Assembly (NCBI GenBank): GCA_036429605.1
Contig: JAVFKD010000004.1
Location: forward strand, 1,736,001 to 1,800,000
Reading direction: 5' to 3'
Source of the DNA: Cladobotryum mycophilum
Taxonomy: Eukaryota > Ascomycota > Sordariomycetes > Hypocreales > Hypocreaceae
Length of the DNA: 64,000 bases
Shown here: positions 26,001-38,252 of the stretch, piece by piece
Numbering within the stretch: position 1 is the first letter of the stretch
How the letters are laid out: the number at the start of each line of letters is the position of its first letter
Notes under the pieces: model-generated
Seen by the model: the letters and a program-made list of their open reading frames with translations, nothing else
Told to the model about the DNA's origin: nothing
The model's database searches: none
Translations under genes and position numbers: made by a program

Positions 26001-27011
26001 CACACACCCGACACCACACACAAACCACCTGCACCTGCACCTACCACTTACTTACCCTGACCCTGGCCATTTTTTGGTGGCCCTCAGCCCTCGTTCGTTC
26101 CCCCTTCTCAACACCCGTCCGGCATCCAATTCCCAATTTCTTCTACTACCCTTGTCCGTCTGCCTCTCCACTCTTTTCTTCCTCCTCATCTGCTCATCAC
26201 TTCTCTCAAGACCTTCTGCGTCCATCTCCTCTCTCTCATTCTGCCTGGCCTTGGCTTTACAACACTCCTTTTTCTCCCCCGTCGCCTCAAACCACGTTAA
26301 CGCTCCAAGATTTTTTACGGTCTACGCTTGTTTACGGTCGCCATTCATAGCGTGCTTTCGTTCGCCCTCTCCCTCCAGTTCTAAGACACACGCTCCTTAC
26401 CCGCCGTGTAAATAGTCAAATTCTCGACGCTTCCCGCTTGGAGCACCAGTCTTGCGACGCAGTTGATCACGCACGCATAATCACGTCCTTTCCCGCGGCC
26501 AGCCTATTCTGCAGGGAGCCATTGAGATCCGTACGACACGAACAAGGGCCTTCGATTCGACACACACCCGCCGCCGTGGCGGAAATAAAACAGGACATTC
26601 GTTTGGAGAGAGTTGACAGGCAACTCCTTTAAAAGCATTGGGTCCAAGCCAGCGAGATACGATCTTGCTTTGGCATTACCCAGACGGCAGTTGCTCAGCT
26701 ACTGCTTTGCATATGACTTAAGTAGGCCACCCCAGTTTCAATTTGTTCCTCTTGGAGCACTCGTGAATATCCAAGTTGCCTGTACGGAGTGTTTGGATTG
26801 TTTTGTCAGCCCTATCTTTTTACCAGCATAGCCTGTCTATCAAAGACTTTATTCTAATGCCATCGTTACAGTCTAATCCGTACATTACGACACTCGTTAC
26901 AGTTTCATCTCTCAGTTATCGGATGAGGTAGTCAAAAGCCTCCCGACATTCTACGCAGCTTCACCTTCATTTTCGACTTTTTAATTTCGCAACCTCAACA
27001 TACCGTCCATC

Positions 27012-29723
27012 ATGAATCGATTTTTAACAAAGAAAAAGGGCAAAGAGGACATATCCGGCCCTCGACCCTCTATTGACTCCGAATCGTCTGGTCCCTTCCG
27101 AATGTTTGGGAAGAACAAGAAAATACCCGACGAGGAGCCAAAGGCAGAGGTTGATCTTACCAATGTCCTCCCATCATCGGATGACTTTAGGACCAGTCTG
27201 ATCATGACTGGTCTTTCCGCTCGCTTTTCCATGCTTCGAGAGCAAGATGATCCAAATACCAAAGTAGGAAAGGCCAGTGACGATAGTGTTCTATTCCCCA
27301 AGAGACACTCGAAACTGATGCAATTTGCGCTTGATGGTGGACTTCGGGATATAACTGAGGTGGAATCACTAAGGAGCAATGGCTACGATGCTTTGTCAGC
27401 TGAAGAAATGGCAGCGGGCGGTAGCAGTATCATGAATCGTAGCAAGCCTACAGAAGGAAACAACTTGTTTGGTGGAAGACAAAAGATTTACAGAATACCG
27501 GCCAATGGCCCAGACGTGGGAAGGGATGGTGGGATGCCCGGCAGAGCCCTTTATGACGACGATGTAGCATTATCGGGATTTCAGAAATGGAGGCTGGCAG
27601 AGAAAGAGAGGCAGTTGGAGGAGGATGGAGTTAACAGCACTAGCGAATCCGACTCTCAACCAACTTCTAGCCGGCGACAGACCAGCTCGACTACTTCTTC
27701 CGCTCCCTCGGCTACTGCCCGGAACTCCACTGCAGACACTTCGGCCGTATTAGCCCACCGAGCGCCATCTGTGAAAGACCCACAGCCGAATACTCAAAAT
27801 ACCTCGGGGTTGGAACGCAGTGTTACCAGAACACGTCGGCTCTACGAGAAAGGACTCAATCGAGAGCTTGTTGATCAGCAATCATCGGCATTATCTCGAA
27901 TGAACAGCTTATCGACTCGAGCATTTGGCACCTTGACGCCTGATATACAATCGCCAATCAGCGGTAGCTTTGGCGATCGTCGACAGATCTTGTCCAAGGC
28001 TAGTGCCCCGAATCTGCGATCGTTCACCCCATCAGCTACCAGTTCCCCTAGAAGCATTGCCGAAGTTAGTAGCAGTCTCGAGAGATCAGACTCCAGAAGT
28101 GGCTTCGGTGCAAACCCGCCATTGACTCCACCCATCAGTGAAGCTGAGGGCCAATCGTCCGCTCAAAGAAAGGAGTCTGATTCTACGTCAGTTAAGGCAC
28201 AGAGAAATATCCCTGTGGACATACAGACTACGTCGTTCTTCGATGATAGTGATTCGCATTCGATGCTAAATCAATCCATCGGCCCTTTAACGCCCCAGCT
28301 TGCTCTCGAGCGACCCGACGATGACGATCACCCGGCCTTTAGAAAGTCAGCGCTCCCAACACCGCTAATGCTGGCGTCCAAGATGTCTGGCAGCATGACT
28401 CCCAGGCCAGAAGACTCTCCCACCTTGGGTCCCAATACTGGCCTGAGCGGTATGGTCCGAGCCCACCTCAGAAGCGAGAGTAATGCATCATCAATCTACG
28501 ACACAAATCAGGACGCTCAAAACGGCCAGAATGCCTCCGGGCGCGAGGTAAGCCCAGCGCCTGCATCAATCTCTAGCAAGCAGACTCTTTCTCGATCCCC
28601 TTCTCGCATTGGCAGCGAGGAAGATGAAAAGGAAAAGGATGCCTTTGCTCGCCACCTGGCAGATGGTGCCAGGCGAGTGCGGGAAAAGCTGACAACCTAT
28701 GTCGACGCTGATCCCGACCGAGCCACCCCTCTCCCCTCATCGCCCGTGGAAACTCCTAAGGAGCTCAATCCACCACGACCAACTCTGGGTCTTTTGAGAT
28801 CCAAATCAAGTCGTGGATCTTTGTTCGACCGTGAGAGCCGTGACCAGTCCAGAACCCTCAAAACTGCCATATCATCTTCTAACATCTCTGTCCTAACACC
28901 GTCGCCGCGCAAGATATCTGGGGAGACTGATGATTTTCGGGGACGCTCGACCCAAGTGAGGGATCAGGTAGTGGACGAGGCCGATGAACAGGATGACAAT
29001 GTTCATGTCGGCTTGAAGGCTTTTCGTCAAGCCCGTCGCGAACTTCAGAAAGTAAAGGAAATGGAAACTCAGCAGAGACATCAGCCAGGCACACCAAGAC
29101 CACAAGCTTTGCGAGCCATGTCGTATGATACCAGTGGCCCATCCCCATACAACCGCATGCCCCTTGAGGAATCCAGGAATGGACTTGGTTCTCGTTCGGG
29201 CTCCCGCGCGCCCTCCGAGCGAGACAGGAGTGGATCAGATACCAGCAACGGTGGTGTACCCTCCCGAATGCGAAATGGATCTCTACCGGAGGACCACGTT
29301 CCGGCTAGCCCAAGCAGTACCCGACGAATGCCCTATATGACCAATGGTGTCGATTACCGACCCCGAAATGGAAGCAACGGCGGCATGCTTCCTGCAACCG
29401 CATCTACACCTAATCTGCACGCTCCTGTTGGTGCGCCTCCACTGCCGCCCATCAACCCACGTCGCAAGGGCGGTCTTGGTCGATCAGGCGAAGATGATTC
29501 ACCGTTAGCCTCTCCCCGGATGCCGGGAGGCTTCCCCGGTGGAGATGATGGTTCCGATGATGAAATGTCAATGGAGGAACGCCGCCAAAAGCTCCGAAGA
29601 GCGACGAGCGAAGGCAACAGCTTGCATGGGCGGGCCCGGAACAGCCCTCCTCGCAACAACGCCCGACCGCCATTGCCGCAGGGCACTATCCCCAATGGCA
29701 GAGCTCCAGGGGGTATGATTTAA
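27012..29723 (+). CDS. Conserved fungal protein of 903 residues, mostly disordered
   Basis: A single uninterrupted frame of 904 codons. The basic N-terminus (MNRFLTKKKGKED) is followed by a conserved-looking block with SSDDFRTSLIMTGLSARFS at about residues 55-73 and ALSAEEMAAGG at about 125-135. A short charged helical stretch (FQKWRLAEKERQLEEDG) begins at about residue 190. The rest is low complexity, rich in Ser, Pro, Arg, Asp and Gly, with many S/T-P and R-x-x-S sites that suggest heavy phosphorylation, plus a proline-rich tail. No enzyme motif, signal peptide or membrane span. I believe similar proteins occur widely in Pezizomycotina without assigned function; a scaffold or signalling role is a guess. 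The start is supported by the pyrimidine- and CA-rich leader and the lack of an earlier in-frame ATG. Confidence 0.85.
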   Translation: MNRFLTKKKGKEDISGPRPSIDSESSGPFRMFGKNKKIPDEEPKAEVDLTNVLPSSDDFRTSLIMTGLSARFSMLREQDDPNTKVGKASDDSVLFPKRHSKLMQFALDGGLRDITEVESLRSNGYDALSAEEMAAGGSSIMNRSKPTEGNNLFGGRQKIYRIPANGPDVGRDGGMPGRALYDDDVALSGFQKWRLAEKERQLEEDGVNSTSESDSQPTSSRRQTSSTTSSAPSATARNSTADTSAVLAHRAPSVKDPQPNTQNTSGLERSVTRTRRLYEKGLNRELVDQQSSALSRMNSLSTRAFGTLTPDIQSPISGSFGDRRQILSKASAPNLRSFTPSATSSPRSIAEVSSSLERSDSRSGFGANPPLTPPISEAEGQSSAQRKESDSTSVKAQRNIPVDIQTTSFFDDSDSHSMLNQSIGPLTPQLALERPDDDDHPAFRKSALPTPLMLASKMSGSMTPRPEDSPTLGPNTGLSGMVRAHLRSESNASSIYDTNQDAQNGQNASGREVSPAPASISSKQTLSRSPSRIGSEEDEKEKDAFARHLADGARRVREKLTTYVDADPDRATPLPSSPVETPKELNPPRPTLGLLRSKSSRGSLFDRESRDQSRTLKTAISSSNISVLTPSPRKISGETDDFRGRSTQVRDQVVDEADEQDDNVHVGLKAFRQARRELQKVKEMETQQRHQPGTPRPQALRAMSYDTSGPSPYNRMPLEESRNGLGSRSGSRAPSERDRSGSDTSNGGVPSRMRNGSLPEDHVPASPSSTRRMPYMTNGVDYRPRNGSNGGMLPATASTPNLHAPVGAPPLPPINPRRKGGLGRSGEDDSPLASPRMPGGFPGGDDGSDDEMSMEERRQKLRRATSEGNSLHGRARNSPPRNNARPPLPQGTIPNGRAPGGMI

Positions 29724-30829
29724 TCATGTCCCGATACAATATTGAACTCTGTATTCCAACTTCTCAGTTCTCTCATTTGGCTACCCAAGCCGTACGAGTG
29801 CGAACGACCAAGATACCTCAAAAATGCATTTGTAATACTATAACGGCCGCTAGCTACCGTGGGTCAGACTGGCGTTTCTATCGTTATCTGCTTCAAAATT
29901 TCTTTTTTCTTCTTCTTCAATCTCTTGTGTTAAAGTGAATTTGGTGTGGGGGGATATTAGTTTCTCGGGATCTCTCAAAACAGTTTTGGCTGGCGAAGCT
30001 TGATCGGGCTGGCCTTGGAATCATTCTTATCAGCGTCGGCATCATGTTTGTTGTAGGAATCCACAACAGAATGGACGGGCCATGCATATATACAGTTGAA
30101 GTTGACAGTTGACAGATGGATGAATTGTTTGTGGATGGCATGTACAGCATATTTGAAAGACATCAGCGACGGTGTGATGGGGGTGGGGAATAAAATCAGT
30201 AGATAGTGTATGTGTGTGCTTGCTAGAAATTTGAGTAAGAGAAGGGGAGGGGAGGGGAATGGGGAATGATTTTAGACGCGATGGTTTAATTGATAGCGAA
30301 ATGGTAGCATGTTGCAATAATAAAGGCTTATTTGTCATGTCATGTAGACTACGCAGTCGCGGTTCATGATGTTGTACTCTAGTGATTATGATGCGAGATG
30401 AGCGGGTGTTGAAATGAACCGGCACAGCCTCCGGTCTCGGTTGTTGAAAGTAAGACTGAGATGTAACATCTACACACTTGTAGCAACGTGGTATCTATAC
30501 GGGTAGCTCTTTGGAGCTGAGGTTGAAGCGTCCCAAGGCAAAGTACTAAGTAGGTACGTAAGAGTTCTCCATAAAAGATATTGTTTATAGCCCGTTTCGA
30601 GAGCCCCCACGTAACGTAAGGTCATCCCGTTTTTTTTTGAGTGGTGGTGGTGGAACGTCCCCAAATGTTGTGGAACCGGGGCTGATTACGAAGAGAGTTG
30701 GCCAAGTTTTATATGGGATGTGCCATCCTGCTTCGGTTCCCCTCCCCCTTGGGGTTTAGACTTTCTTTGTGATTCAAAAACGTTTTATTCAACGTCTATC
30801 GAGACTTTGTTTCTTTTTGAACGAGAGAG

Positions 30830-30886
<57 letters not shown>

Positions 30887-30971
30887 AGAGAAAGAGAAAG
30901 AATACATCCGAGAGCACTTTACTTTTTGATTGATATCTTGATAATCTTCTGAGAGACTGAGAAACAGAAAG
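29724..30971. other. Intergenic, 3' UTR and GNAT promoter
   Basis: No gene seen. Likely 3' UTR of the preceding gene and promoter of the acetyltransferase. Confidence 0.5.
30823..30900. repeat. (CA)n-(GA)n compound microsatellite in the GNAT leader
   Basis: About seven CA units followed by more than twenty GA units, then AGA-rich sequence. It ends about 70 bp before the ATG at 30972, so it is probably in the 5' UTR or core promoter, where length changes could alter expression. Confidence 0.85.
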
Positions 30972-32096
30972 ATGGCGTTTATAAGACTGTATAAGCCCTC
31001 TGACTTTGAGGCCACGGCACATATTGTGAGTTCGAATTCATTCATTGCCTCCTCCTCTTTGTTTTTTTCCCCCTCACTTTTTTCATGTGTTCCGTCACTT
31101 CTTCGGCGAGTTGCTTCAACCCCGCCGCCATTGATTTGCTTCCACCCCACGTGTTTTTCTACCTTTGTCTATTATGTATTACCGTATGTATGTATGTATG
31201 TATGTATGCGCCAAGCACACTCAACGGAACAACTACATGCATGAAATCAACCTTGTCTCCCCCTCTCCCTCTCCCCCTTTTTCTACAGTAACGACTTGCC
31301 TTCTTTGGCTGTCTTTCGGCTGTTTCCTTTCCATCATTTATGACAAAGAGCTTTCATTCTTCTGATATATCTACCCCGTTACCTTGATTCTGTTTGTTTT
31401 CTTTCCACCCAAAGCCGCCGAACCAATGTCCTAATTACAATTACCTAAACCTTGGCAGTGCCGCGCCACTCTCCCCCTTCGCTCTCCCCCTCGGAGCCCG
31501 CGAACCGTCTGGCGCCCTACATCTGGACGCACCAGTACACCCTCCTCTCCCCGGCGACATGCTTCGTCCTCGATGACGGCGCGGGCAGGGCCGTGGGCTA
31601 CTGCATCGGATGCCCGGACATCCCCGCCTTCGTCGCCGCGTACGGCACCTACGTGGCCTCGGTCCTGGAGCCCTCGTCGCCGCACATCATCCGCCGCCCG
31701 GACGACCTGGACAGCAAGCAGCCGCTCTTCCTCGAGGGTGGCGAGGTCAACGAGACGGCGCTGGCGCAGTGGGCGTATAACCCGGACCTGCTGCTGCTGC
31801 GCGGGAACGACGACCTGATGCAGGAGGGATACACGGCCACGATGCACATTGACCTGCTCGACGAGTGGCAGGGCAAGGGCTGGGGCAAGAAGCTGATCAA
31901 CTCTTTCCTGCAGAGCGTACAGGATGAGCTTGCGAAGCGGGATGGAGGCGGAGTCGAGAAGACCAAGACCAAGGGGATTTGGATCGGCGTGGCGGGGGAT
32001 AATTCCAAGGTTGTGCCGTTTTATGAGAAGCAAGGGTTTGTGCTCAAGGATAGAGGGCGCGACACGAGCTCGATCTGCATGACCAAGGATTTTTGA
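30972..32096 (+). CDS. GNAT-family N-acetyltransferase, with an apparent 1-nt frameshift
   Basis: Acetyl-CoA-dependent transferase, about 230 residues when the frame is repaired. Exon 1 (30972-31025) encodes MAFIRLYKPSDFEATAHI; a long intron follows (31026-31458, donor GTGAGT, acceptor TTGGCAG), and exon 2 runs to the stop at 32094-32096. The acetyl-CoA loop is seen as DEWQGKGWGKKLI (Q/R-x-x-G-x-G/A type), with the late GNAT strand as GIWIGVAGDNSKVVPFYEKQGF. Coding lengths sum to 692 nt, one short of a multiple of three. The start of exon 2 reads CRATL and then leaves the frame at a run of five C (31473-31477); a sixth C would join it to SLSPSEPANRLAPYIW. No alternative splice site repairs this as simply. 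The intron holds a TATG microsatellite. Confidence 0.88.
31185..31208. repeat. (TATG)n microsatellite in the GNAT intron
   Basis: Six units inside the 433-nt intron. Confidence 0.85.
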
Positions 32097-33031
32097 GATT
32101 TTTTTTTTTTGATATAGGCAAGGGGGTTCGGGTCGAGTCGGGCCAAACAGATTTGGATTTGAAATCGAGAATGAGTATTTTGCTCATGTGTCATGCTGTG
32201 TTGGCGCAACATGTGATTCATCATGCTTCCACGAGCGGCATTTGGTAAACACACCACAGAGACCAACTGCGACCAATGTTTTTTTTTATGACTGGGGGTA
32301 TCAATTTCGTATCGTTTCTTTCCTAACGAGGATCCCAAAGACTTACACTAAGTGTACATAATAAAAAAACCCAAAAACCAAGCCAAGCAACACAAAAAGG
32401 AGGAATTAATGTCCCCTCAATCCTATCCGTTCAATCCCCGTCCCGTCCATCAGTAGTACATTGTAAGAAAAAGAGAGAAAAAAGAAGTAGTCTGGAGTTC
32501 TGTTATCTGCTCCAATTTCCCAAAGATGCCTTTTGCTCCCCAATTTTTGCCAACGAATCCTTTTCTTGTTTTCTTTGTAAAGAAAAGAAAAATAGAAAAA
32601 AGAATTTCGAGACACGCAAAAAAAAACTCCGAACCTATTTGTTCTCCCCTCCCATTTGGAAGAAGAAGAAAAAAGAGGGAGAAAAAAAAAAGAGGTGGTT
32701 GTGGAATAAAGAAGAGAAGAATAGGTATCACATTCAGAAAGAGCTTTGTTTTAAACGCGTGGTCCCGCCAAGGCATTTCTGCTCAAGGAAAAAAGGGAAG
32801 AAGTGGGAAGAGGTGAAGGACATGATCCAATTTCTTGGATTCACGGGGCGGCATGCTTTCGTGGAGTGGGTGGTGTTGGTGGTGGTGGTGGTGGTGAGAG
32901 ATGGATGTCGCATGGAATGTCTATTATGGAATGTTAGGTCGAGGGGATGCGGAAGATGCCGGCGTAGGAAAGACTGACGTTTTACGACAATGGGCGTGCG
33001 AACATCCGAGACGGACGAGCGTCCATCTGAT
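32097..33031. other. Intergenic
   Basis: Nothing gene-like. Strong A/G-rich strand bias at 32580-32720. Confidence 0.5.
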
Positions 33032-33136
33032 TTAGCAGAGAGGGCACTGCTTGCACTGCTTGTGGCCGCAACAGGTGCAGGTGGTGCTGATGACGATCAT
33101 GCCACCGCACTGGCAACAGTATTCGTAGGCAGGCAT
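33032..33136 (-). CDS. 34-residue Cys-rich mini-protein (zinc-ribbon-like)
   Basis: Minus-strand ATG at 33136, stop TAA at 33034-33032. The predicted peptide has 34 residues, ten of them Cys, arranged as CC-x-C near the N-terminus, a hydrophobic centre (GGMIVIST), then C-x-CC-GH-x-x-C-x-x-C-x-x-C. Paired Cys knuckles on either side of a short beta-like core suggest a small zinc ribbon. Very short fungal proteins with the pattern CCQC...CGH..C are familiar to me as unannotated or 'hypothetical' entries. The leader is CA-rich (CACACACTCAACACCAACTA) and the start context ATCATCATGCC is good. There is no signal peptide, so it is probably intracellular. It could be a chance frame, but ten Cys in 34 codons in the expected spacing makes that unlikely. 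Confidence 0.65.
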   Translation of the reverse strand: MPAYEYCCQCGGMIVISTTCTCCGHKQCKQCPLC

Positions 33137-36100
33137 GATGATAGTTGGTGTTGAGTGTGTGCGTAAAAGGGTCCTGTAGTGTTGTTGATGTATTATTTAA
33201 TATTGTCTTGGAACGTTTTCGATTATCGTGAGATGAGAGATGAAGGGAAAAAGATAAAGGGAAAAAAGAAGAATATTCAAGACCGAGGGGGGAGAAGGGC
33301 GACTTATTATAGTTGGGAATCCCAAGAGGAGGACAAGAAGAGGCGAGGCGTTTACCGGCCGGAAGGTGTGGGTATATGGAATTAACATGGGGGAGAAGGA
33401 CAGTACATACGGGCCAGACCCATGAGAGAGAGAGAGAGAGAGAGAGAAGTGGGAGTCAAAACCGGGAGTACGACCTTCCACGGACAAACCGGACATGGGA
33501 TAGCACCATGGGGGGACTGGAACAAGCGCGTCAAAGAAACCTCAGACCATAAAACGAGGCAGAAAGCCTCTTTTTCTTTTCTCTCTCTGGCCTTGGCCTT
33601 GCATTTTCTCTTTGGGGCTTGTGGAGGTGTGGGGGCTCCTCCTCCTCCTCCGTTCCGTCTTCACCAACACGACGATGGGGTTCTGGACACAATATGGTCT
33701 AGGGGGAGGGAGTGAAGTTGTGAGACCACCTGAAAAATAGTTGAGGCGTCAAAGCTAGGAGGAAAAGCTGAGGAGAGCATGAGAGACATCTAAAACTGAG
33801 TAAGAAAGAGAGACAAAAACAGCCCAAGCAAGCCCTTGTGGGAAGAAGAAGACGACACACAAACACACACACACACACACACACACACGACACATACGAC
33901 ACGGCTTAATGATGGGGCAACCACGGGTCTCCATCGTTGATGAGCCGTCGACCGGCGTGGGGCCGGACTCAATTGTCTATGCATTTTTACAGTTGCATTT
34001 CAAATGTTCTTTTTTTCTCTCACCTGTTTGTTGTTTAGAGAGAGAAAAAAACGCGAAGGCGAAAAAAAAAAAAAAAAGAGGAACCGCGGCGGCGTGGGAA
34101 CAAGGGGTGTGTGTGTTGTGTGTGTGATTTGCTGCATAGGGCAAACGCCGCCCACACACACACCAAAAGGAAACTTATCGAGTTTTTAAGATGACGCATT
34201 TCCATCTGTCATAGCCGCAACAGGCTGATTGGTGTACTGTGATTGGCTGGATGCGACGTTGCAAAGCATTAGATAGCTAGCTCTCTTGCAACGCAACACG
34301 CACACAGGGTGTGGCGGTCCACCCACAAGGAAAAGCAGGGATGGCTCGAGTGAACCCGTCTTTTTCGTCTCTTGTGTGTGTGTCCAAGGATCCATGGATC
34401 TGCCTAAAGGTCTCTTGGGCGGGCCTTGCGATGCATCGTGATTGGAGGGTCATTGAGGGTGGACTGGCGAGACACATCTGACGGAGAGGGCTTGCTGGGG
34501 AGGGAGGGGACCATGCTGGACCATGCTAAGAGCCATGCAGAGCTTGGCTGCCTATGGAAATAAAAATGTATGGGCCATGCTGAGGGAAAGCTTCAAAGCT
34601 TGAACGTGCTACTATTAGATCTGGGCCGAGAAAGCCACTTTTGAATGGCCTGTCGAGGGGGTTGGAACACGTCTTCGTCTGAGAGGCTTGGACTTTGGCT
34701 TGAGCTTGAGAGGAAGCTTGGGGCATGTCAGAACTGGCCGCCGCCACCACCGCCATCAGAAGAAGAAGAAGGGTTCTTCGTGTTTGCTTGTGACGGGGGC
34801 AAAATAACAAGCAATAGATATGTACCAGATGATTCACAACCATGATTTTATGTACGATGAGGGAACGGATCCCCATGTCTGTTTGTGTGTGTGTGTGTGT
34901 GTTTCCATGACGTGCAAAATCTCGACCCCCTCTCGGCTTACACAAGAACATATCCCCCCACGCGGCAAGGTTGAAATGGAATGGATGGGATGGGTTCGAT
35001 GTTTTGGGACGGCTGCATGCCTGCATACATACTTTTGCTGCAAGGTTTCTGCAAAGAGGGTGTGAAGAGAGAAAGAGAGGGGGAGAGGACCAAACGATGG
35101 TGCGTGCGGGGGAAAGGTTTCTTGCAGCTCTCTCTTTTGGGTCCGAGAACTGACAGCCGCCGGGGGCTGCAACAAGCTACAACCATGGGCAAGTCAAATC
35201 AAGCTAACGGTATCGCAAGATTAATAAAAAGACTGTGTCAAGAAAAGTAAAAGAATCATGTAACGTATTGAACCGTGGGAGGTTTTATTCCGTGTTTTTC
35301 GGTATTATTACTCGAGCCAGTTCAGCCAGCCAGGCAGCACATGTGTATGTATTACTGTACCAGACATACAGTAGTGGTCGTAGGAGCAACATCAGCGGTA
35401 GTAGCAATAGCAGCAGAGACTATGGGAAATTCATGGATGCTCAATGGACGTTATGACGATGGTGGTTTCGTGGTGGTGACGGATGTTGTCCGGTTGGGCG
35501 AGAGACCCTGATGAGGAATGATGTAGATGAAGATGCTTACATTGGCCATGATCGACGAGTAGCAGCAATCTTGGAAACAAACACAGTCACGATCCGTACC
35601 GCATAGCACGGTAGAGCAGCACAGTAAAACGTCAGATGGAACACGATGATCAAATTTTTGCCTTTGAGTTTCTTCACGAGATCCTATTCCGTGGCGAAAA
35701 ACAACACCAACAACAACCACCACCGACGCAACAGGTTGAATTGGGGGGGGCATTCATCAGCGTCACTTTGTTTCATGTGAAAGGTTGGAAAGAAAAAGAA
35801 AAAGGCGACGCTGACTGCCTTTGCTTCATTGGTTACGCCGACTTGGCGCGCAAGGGGGTGGACGAGGATTTTACGGAACGGAAGTCGCCGGCTTAATATT
35901 TTTGGGGGGTGGGTGGACGGTGACGGATACAAACGGATCAAGTAACGCTGCCCTTGTAACGGTGGTGACGGAGTACAAGTTGGTTTTGTCACATTAGGAC
36001 ATGACAAGACATCCAAATTCGAAGAAGAAACAAAATGGTGGTGGCCTAAATTTACAATCCAATCCCTGAGGCGCTGTGGATGATGATGCCCTGCCATGTT

Positions 36101-37603
36101 AGTCCTGCAACATCCAAGTAGATATTGCCCATCCATACATACTTACATACCAATGGGATGAGAGATGACTCTTGCCGGGGAATTTGTCAAGCGCGGGGTG
36201 GGGGGAGGGGAGAGGAGGGAGGGGGAGGGGGGCGAATATCAAAATCTGGGGAAAACAAGAGGAGCTCTCCCAAGACAAGACAAAGGGTACGCTACAGACG
36301 TCAGGCCAAAAGTTACCACAGCCACTGAAGAATCAGAGCTAGACACCCCATCATCTCTCTTGAGTTTGAAGCAGCCTCATAAGTGACTTACTTTCCTGTA
36401 GCGACAAAGTATTTGTCATGATAAGATCTGTTGGTCTTGTACAAGCATAATACTCGTTTTATACTTGTATCTACTCCGTACTTCCCTTTGAACCAAGGTG
36501 TAAAGGCTTGGGTGGAGCCTTGAGCTACCTTGATGGGGTTGGTTGGTGTTGGTTGGTTGGTGGAGGGGGCCAGAAGTGAAGAAGGAACAGGGTCTGGTTG
36601 CTGCTGCCGGCGATCGGAAATTCATTCCACTGGGAAAAAACAAGGCTTGCAGGTTGCGCTTGCAGGTTGCGTTTGCAGCTGCTGTACAGTGTGCTCCTTA
36701 TTAGTGGCAGCAGCCCTGAGCTACGGCAGCAGACCAGGACCCTGGTATTGGCATTGGCATTTGGGCGGCGGGCTCCCTGGAAAGGGTTAAGCGAAACTTC
36801 CCATACCCACCATCAACCAATCCATCCCATCCTCAATTCCCCTCCCCAAATTCCAAGGCATGGATGTCTTGCCTTTTTGACTCAACTTCTTCGTCTCGTC
36901 ACAGCCCGTCCACCCGCCCCAGGTTCCGTCAGGCCTGAGCGCCCGCGCCCCCCTCGCCTTTTGCTCAATAACGTAGGTAACCCATGGCAGCGATCCCCTA
37001 GTGGACACAAAAGACGGCGGCAACCAAAAAGCCCATGATCCAATCGTCACTATCCAAGGAACAAACTGGAAAAAGACTCCGCCGGTCCATGATGTGAATC
37101 CCAGCCTCCCCCTCCCCTACCCCTTCAAGCCCAAGGCCGAGATGGAATAGTACAAGGTTTTATGCTTCGGGTTTTCGGTGCTGCGGGGGAGGGGGGGCTA
37201 CATCTGCATTCAGCCCAACACCATGCCATGGACCCAAATAGCGATACTTGGCTCTGTCGTATTCATCGTGACCATCGTGATTAGACAAGACTTACTTGTA
37301 CGAAGCCAACAGGGCCACGCCAACCCAATCTCGACCCAGCGTTCTAAAAACATCGTCTGTGTGTCAAACTTGCAGTGTTTTGGCCCGGCCATCGTAACCA
37401 GCAATGCAACACAATGAGGGAGCATCGCTCTACGCAAATAGGCAGAATCGATTGGTCGCTGTGACCCTTTTTTTCAATTTCTCTGAGATGTAGCAGTCGA
37501 TTGGACAACTCGCAAGCAGGTTCGGCTTCAGTACGTTGCGCCTTGTGTGTTCTGTTCGTTCGTTGTGACGATGCAAGCAAAGATGGGTTGCTTCAAACCA
37601 GAT
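33137..37603. other. Intergenic region rich in simple repeats
   Basis: No gene supported. Microsatellites: (GA)n 33424-33448, (CA)n 33853-33888, (GT)n near 34108-34127 and 34883-34902. G-rich stretches near 36190-36232. Several short frames here are Gly-, Arg- or Ser-rich shadows of low-complexity DNA. Confidence 0.5.
33853..33888. repeat. (CA)n microsatellite
   Basis: About fifteen CA units with small interruptions. Confidence 0.85.
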
Positions 37604-38252
37604 TCACTCCACGATGCAGTCGATATTGTACAATGGTCTATGCTCTACCAAGTTGAGAAATCGGACATGGAATTCATCATTCAGAAGAGTAAAAATTGAC
37701 ATGTTCAATACATTCTCAGCCAGTAGTAAGGGATGAAACCCACGACGTAAATTGTCGGACATCATCATCCCATCATCCTCCCCCCCTCCTTCTCCCAACC
37801 ATCGTCAGAACCTGTTCAAATATGCCGCTAAAACGCATTCAACTAATACACCAAATCCTTCCAAAGTGAAGGTTTGCGCTTCATAATCCCTGTGCAATTC
37901 CAATATACAATACCCACCTTCGTGAAAGAAGGCATGCTTTTCATCAAGGTCATTAGATCTCATAATCCACCACCGGGACAAGTTGTCATCATCCTCCAAA
38001 ACCCAACGATCCAAACCAATAAGTAAGAAAAGGCCCAAAGGCATTATTGTGAAGAAGAAAAGAAAGAAGAAGAAAAAGTGATTAAATCAGGACGTAGCAA
38101 GACAGAAGCTATACATGGACAGTTCCTGATAATGCGTAAACCGCCATATGCAGTAGACTCGCAAGCATTTAGATTTGGCAGTATGGAGTTATAGCTTCAT
38201 AGCTGGCTTAGAGTGCAGATGGAGATATCGCTCCGGTATCTCAATATAGCTC
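37604..38252. other. 3' flank of the Zn2Cys6 regulator
   Basis: Two adjacent minus-strand frames (38044-37805, 79 codons; 37798-37604, 64 codons) look mildly protein-like but share no motif and have no splice link to the regulator. Most likely 3' UTR and spacer. Confidence 0.35.

Larger units (their letters stand above)
19139..27011. other. Large intergenic region (about 7.9 kb)
   Basis: No gene supported on either strand. Contents: a GTGGAT tandem (19740-19774), ATCC microsatellite (22986-23034), TTCG repeat (25018-25035), GCATGCATGCATGCAT near 25155, AACAAAC tandem near 25366, and many copies of TACTCCGTA/TACGGAGTA and TACTTGTA. The last kilobase (25950-27000) is C/T-rich and is probably promoter and 5' UTR of the downstream gene. 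Minus-strand frames at 20317-20652 and 20779-21102 were considered and not accepted. Confidence 0.5.

Noticed and set aside
31431..32033. 200-codon minus-strand frame over the GNAT exon
   Set aside because: Antisense of a GC-rich coding exon; Arg/Val-rich shadow.
37604..38044. Two short minus-strand frames after the Zn2Cys6 gene
   Set aside because: Mildly protein-like but no domain, no splice link and no start context.
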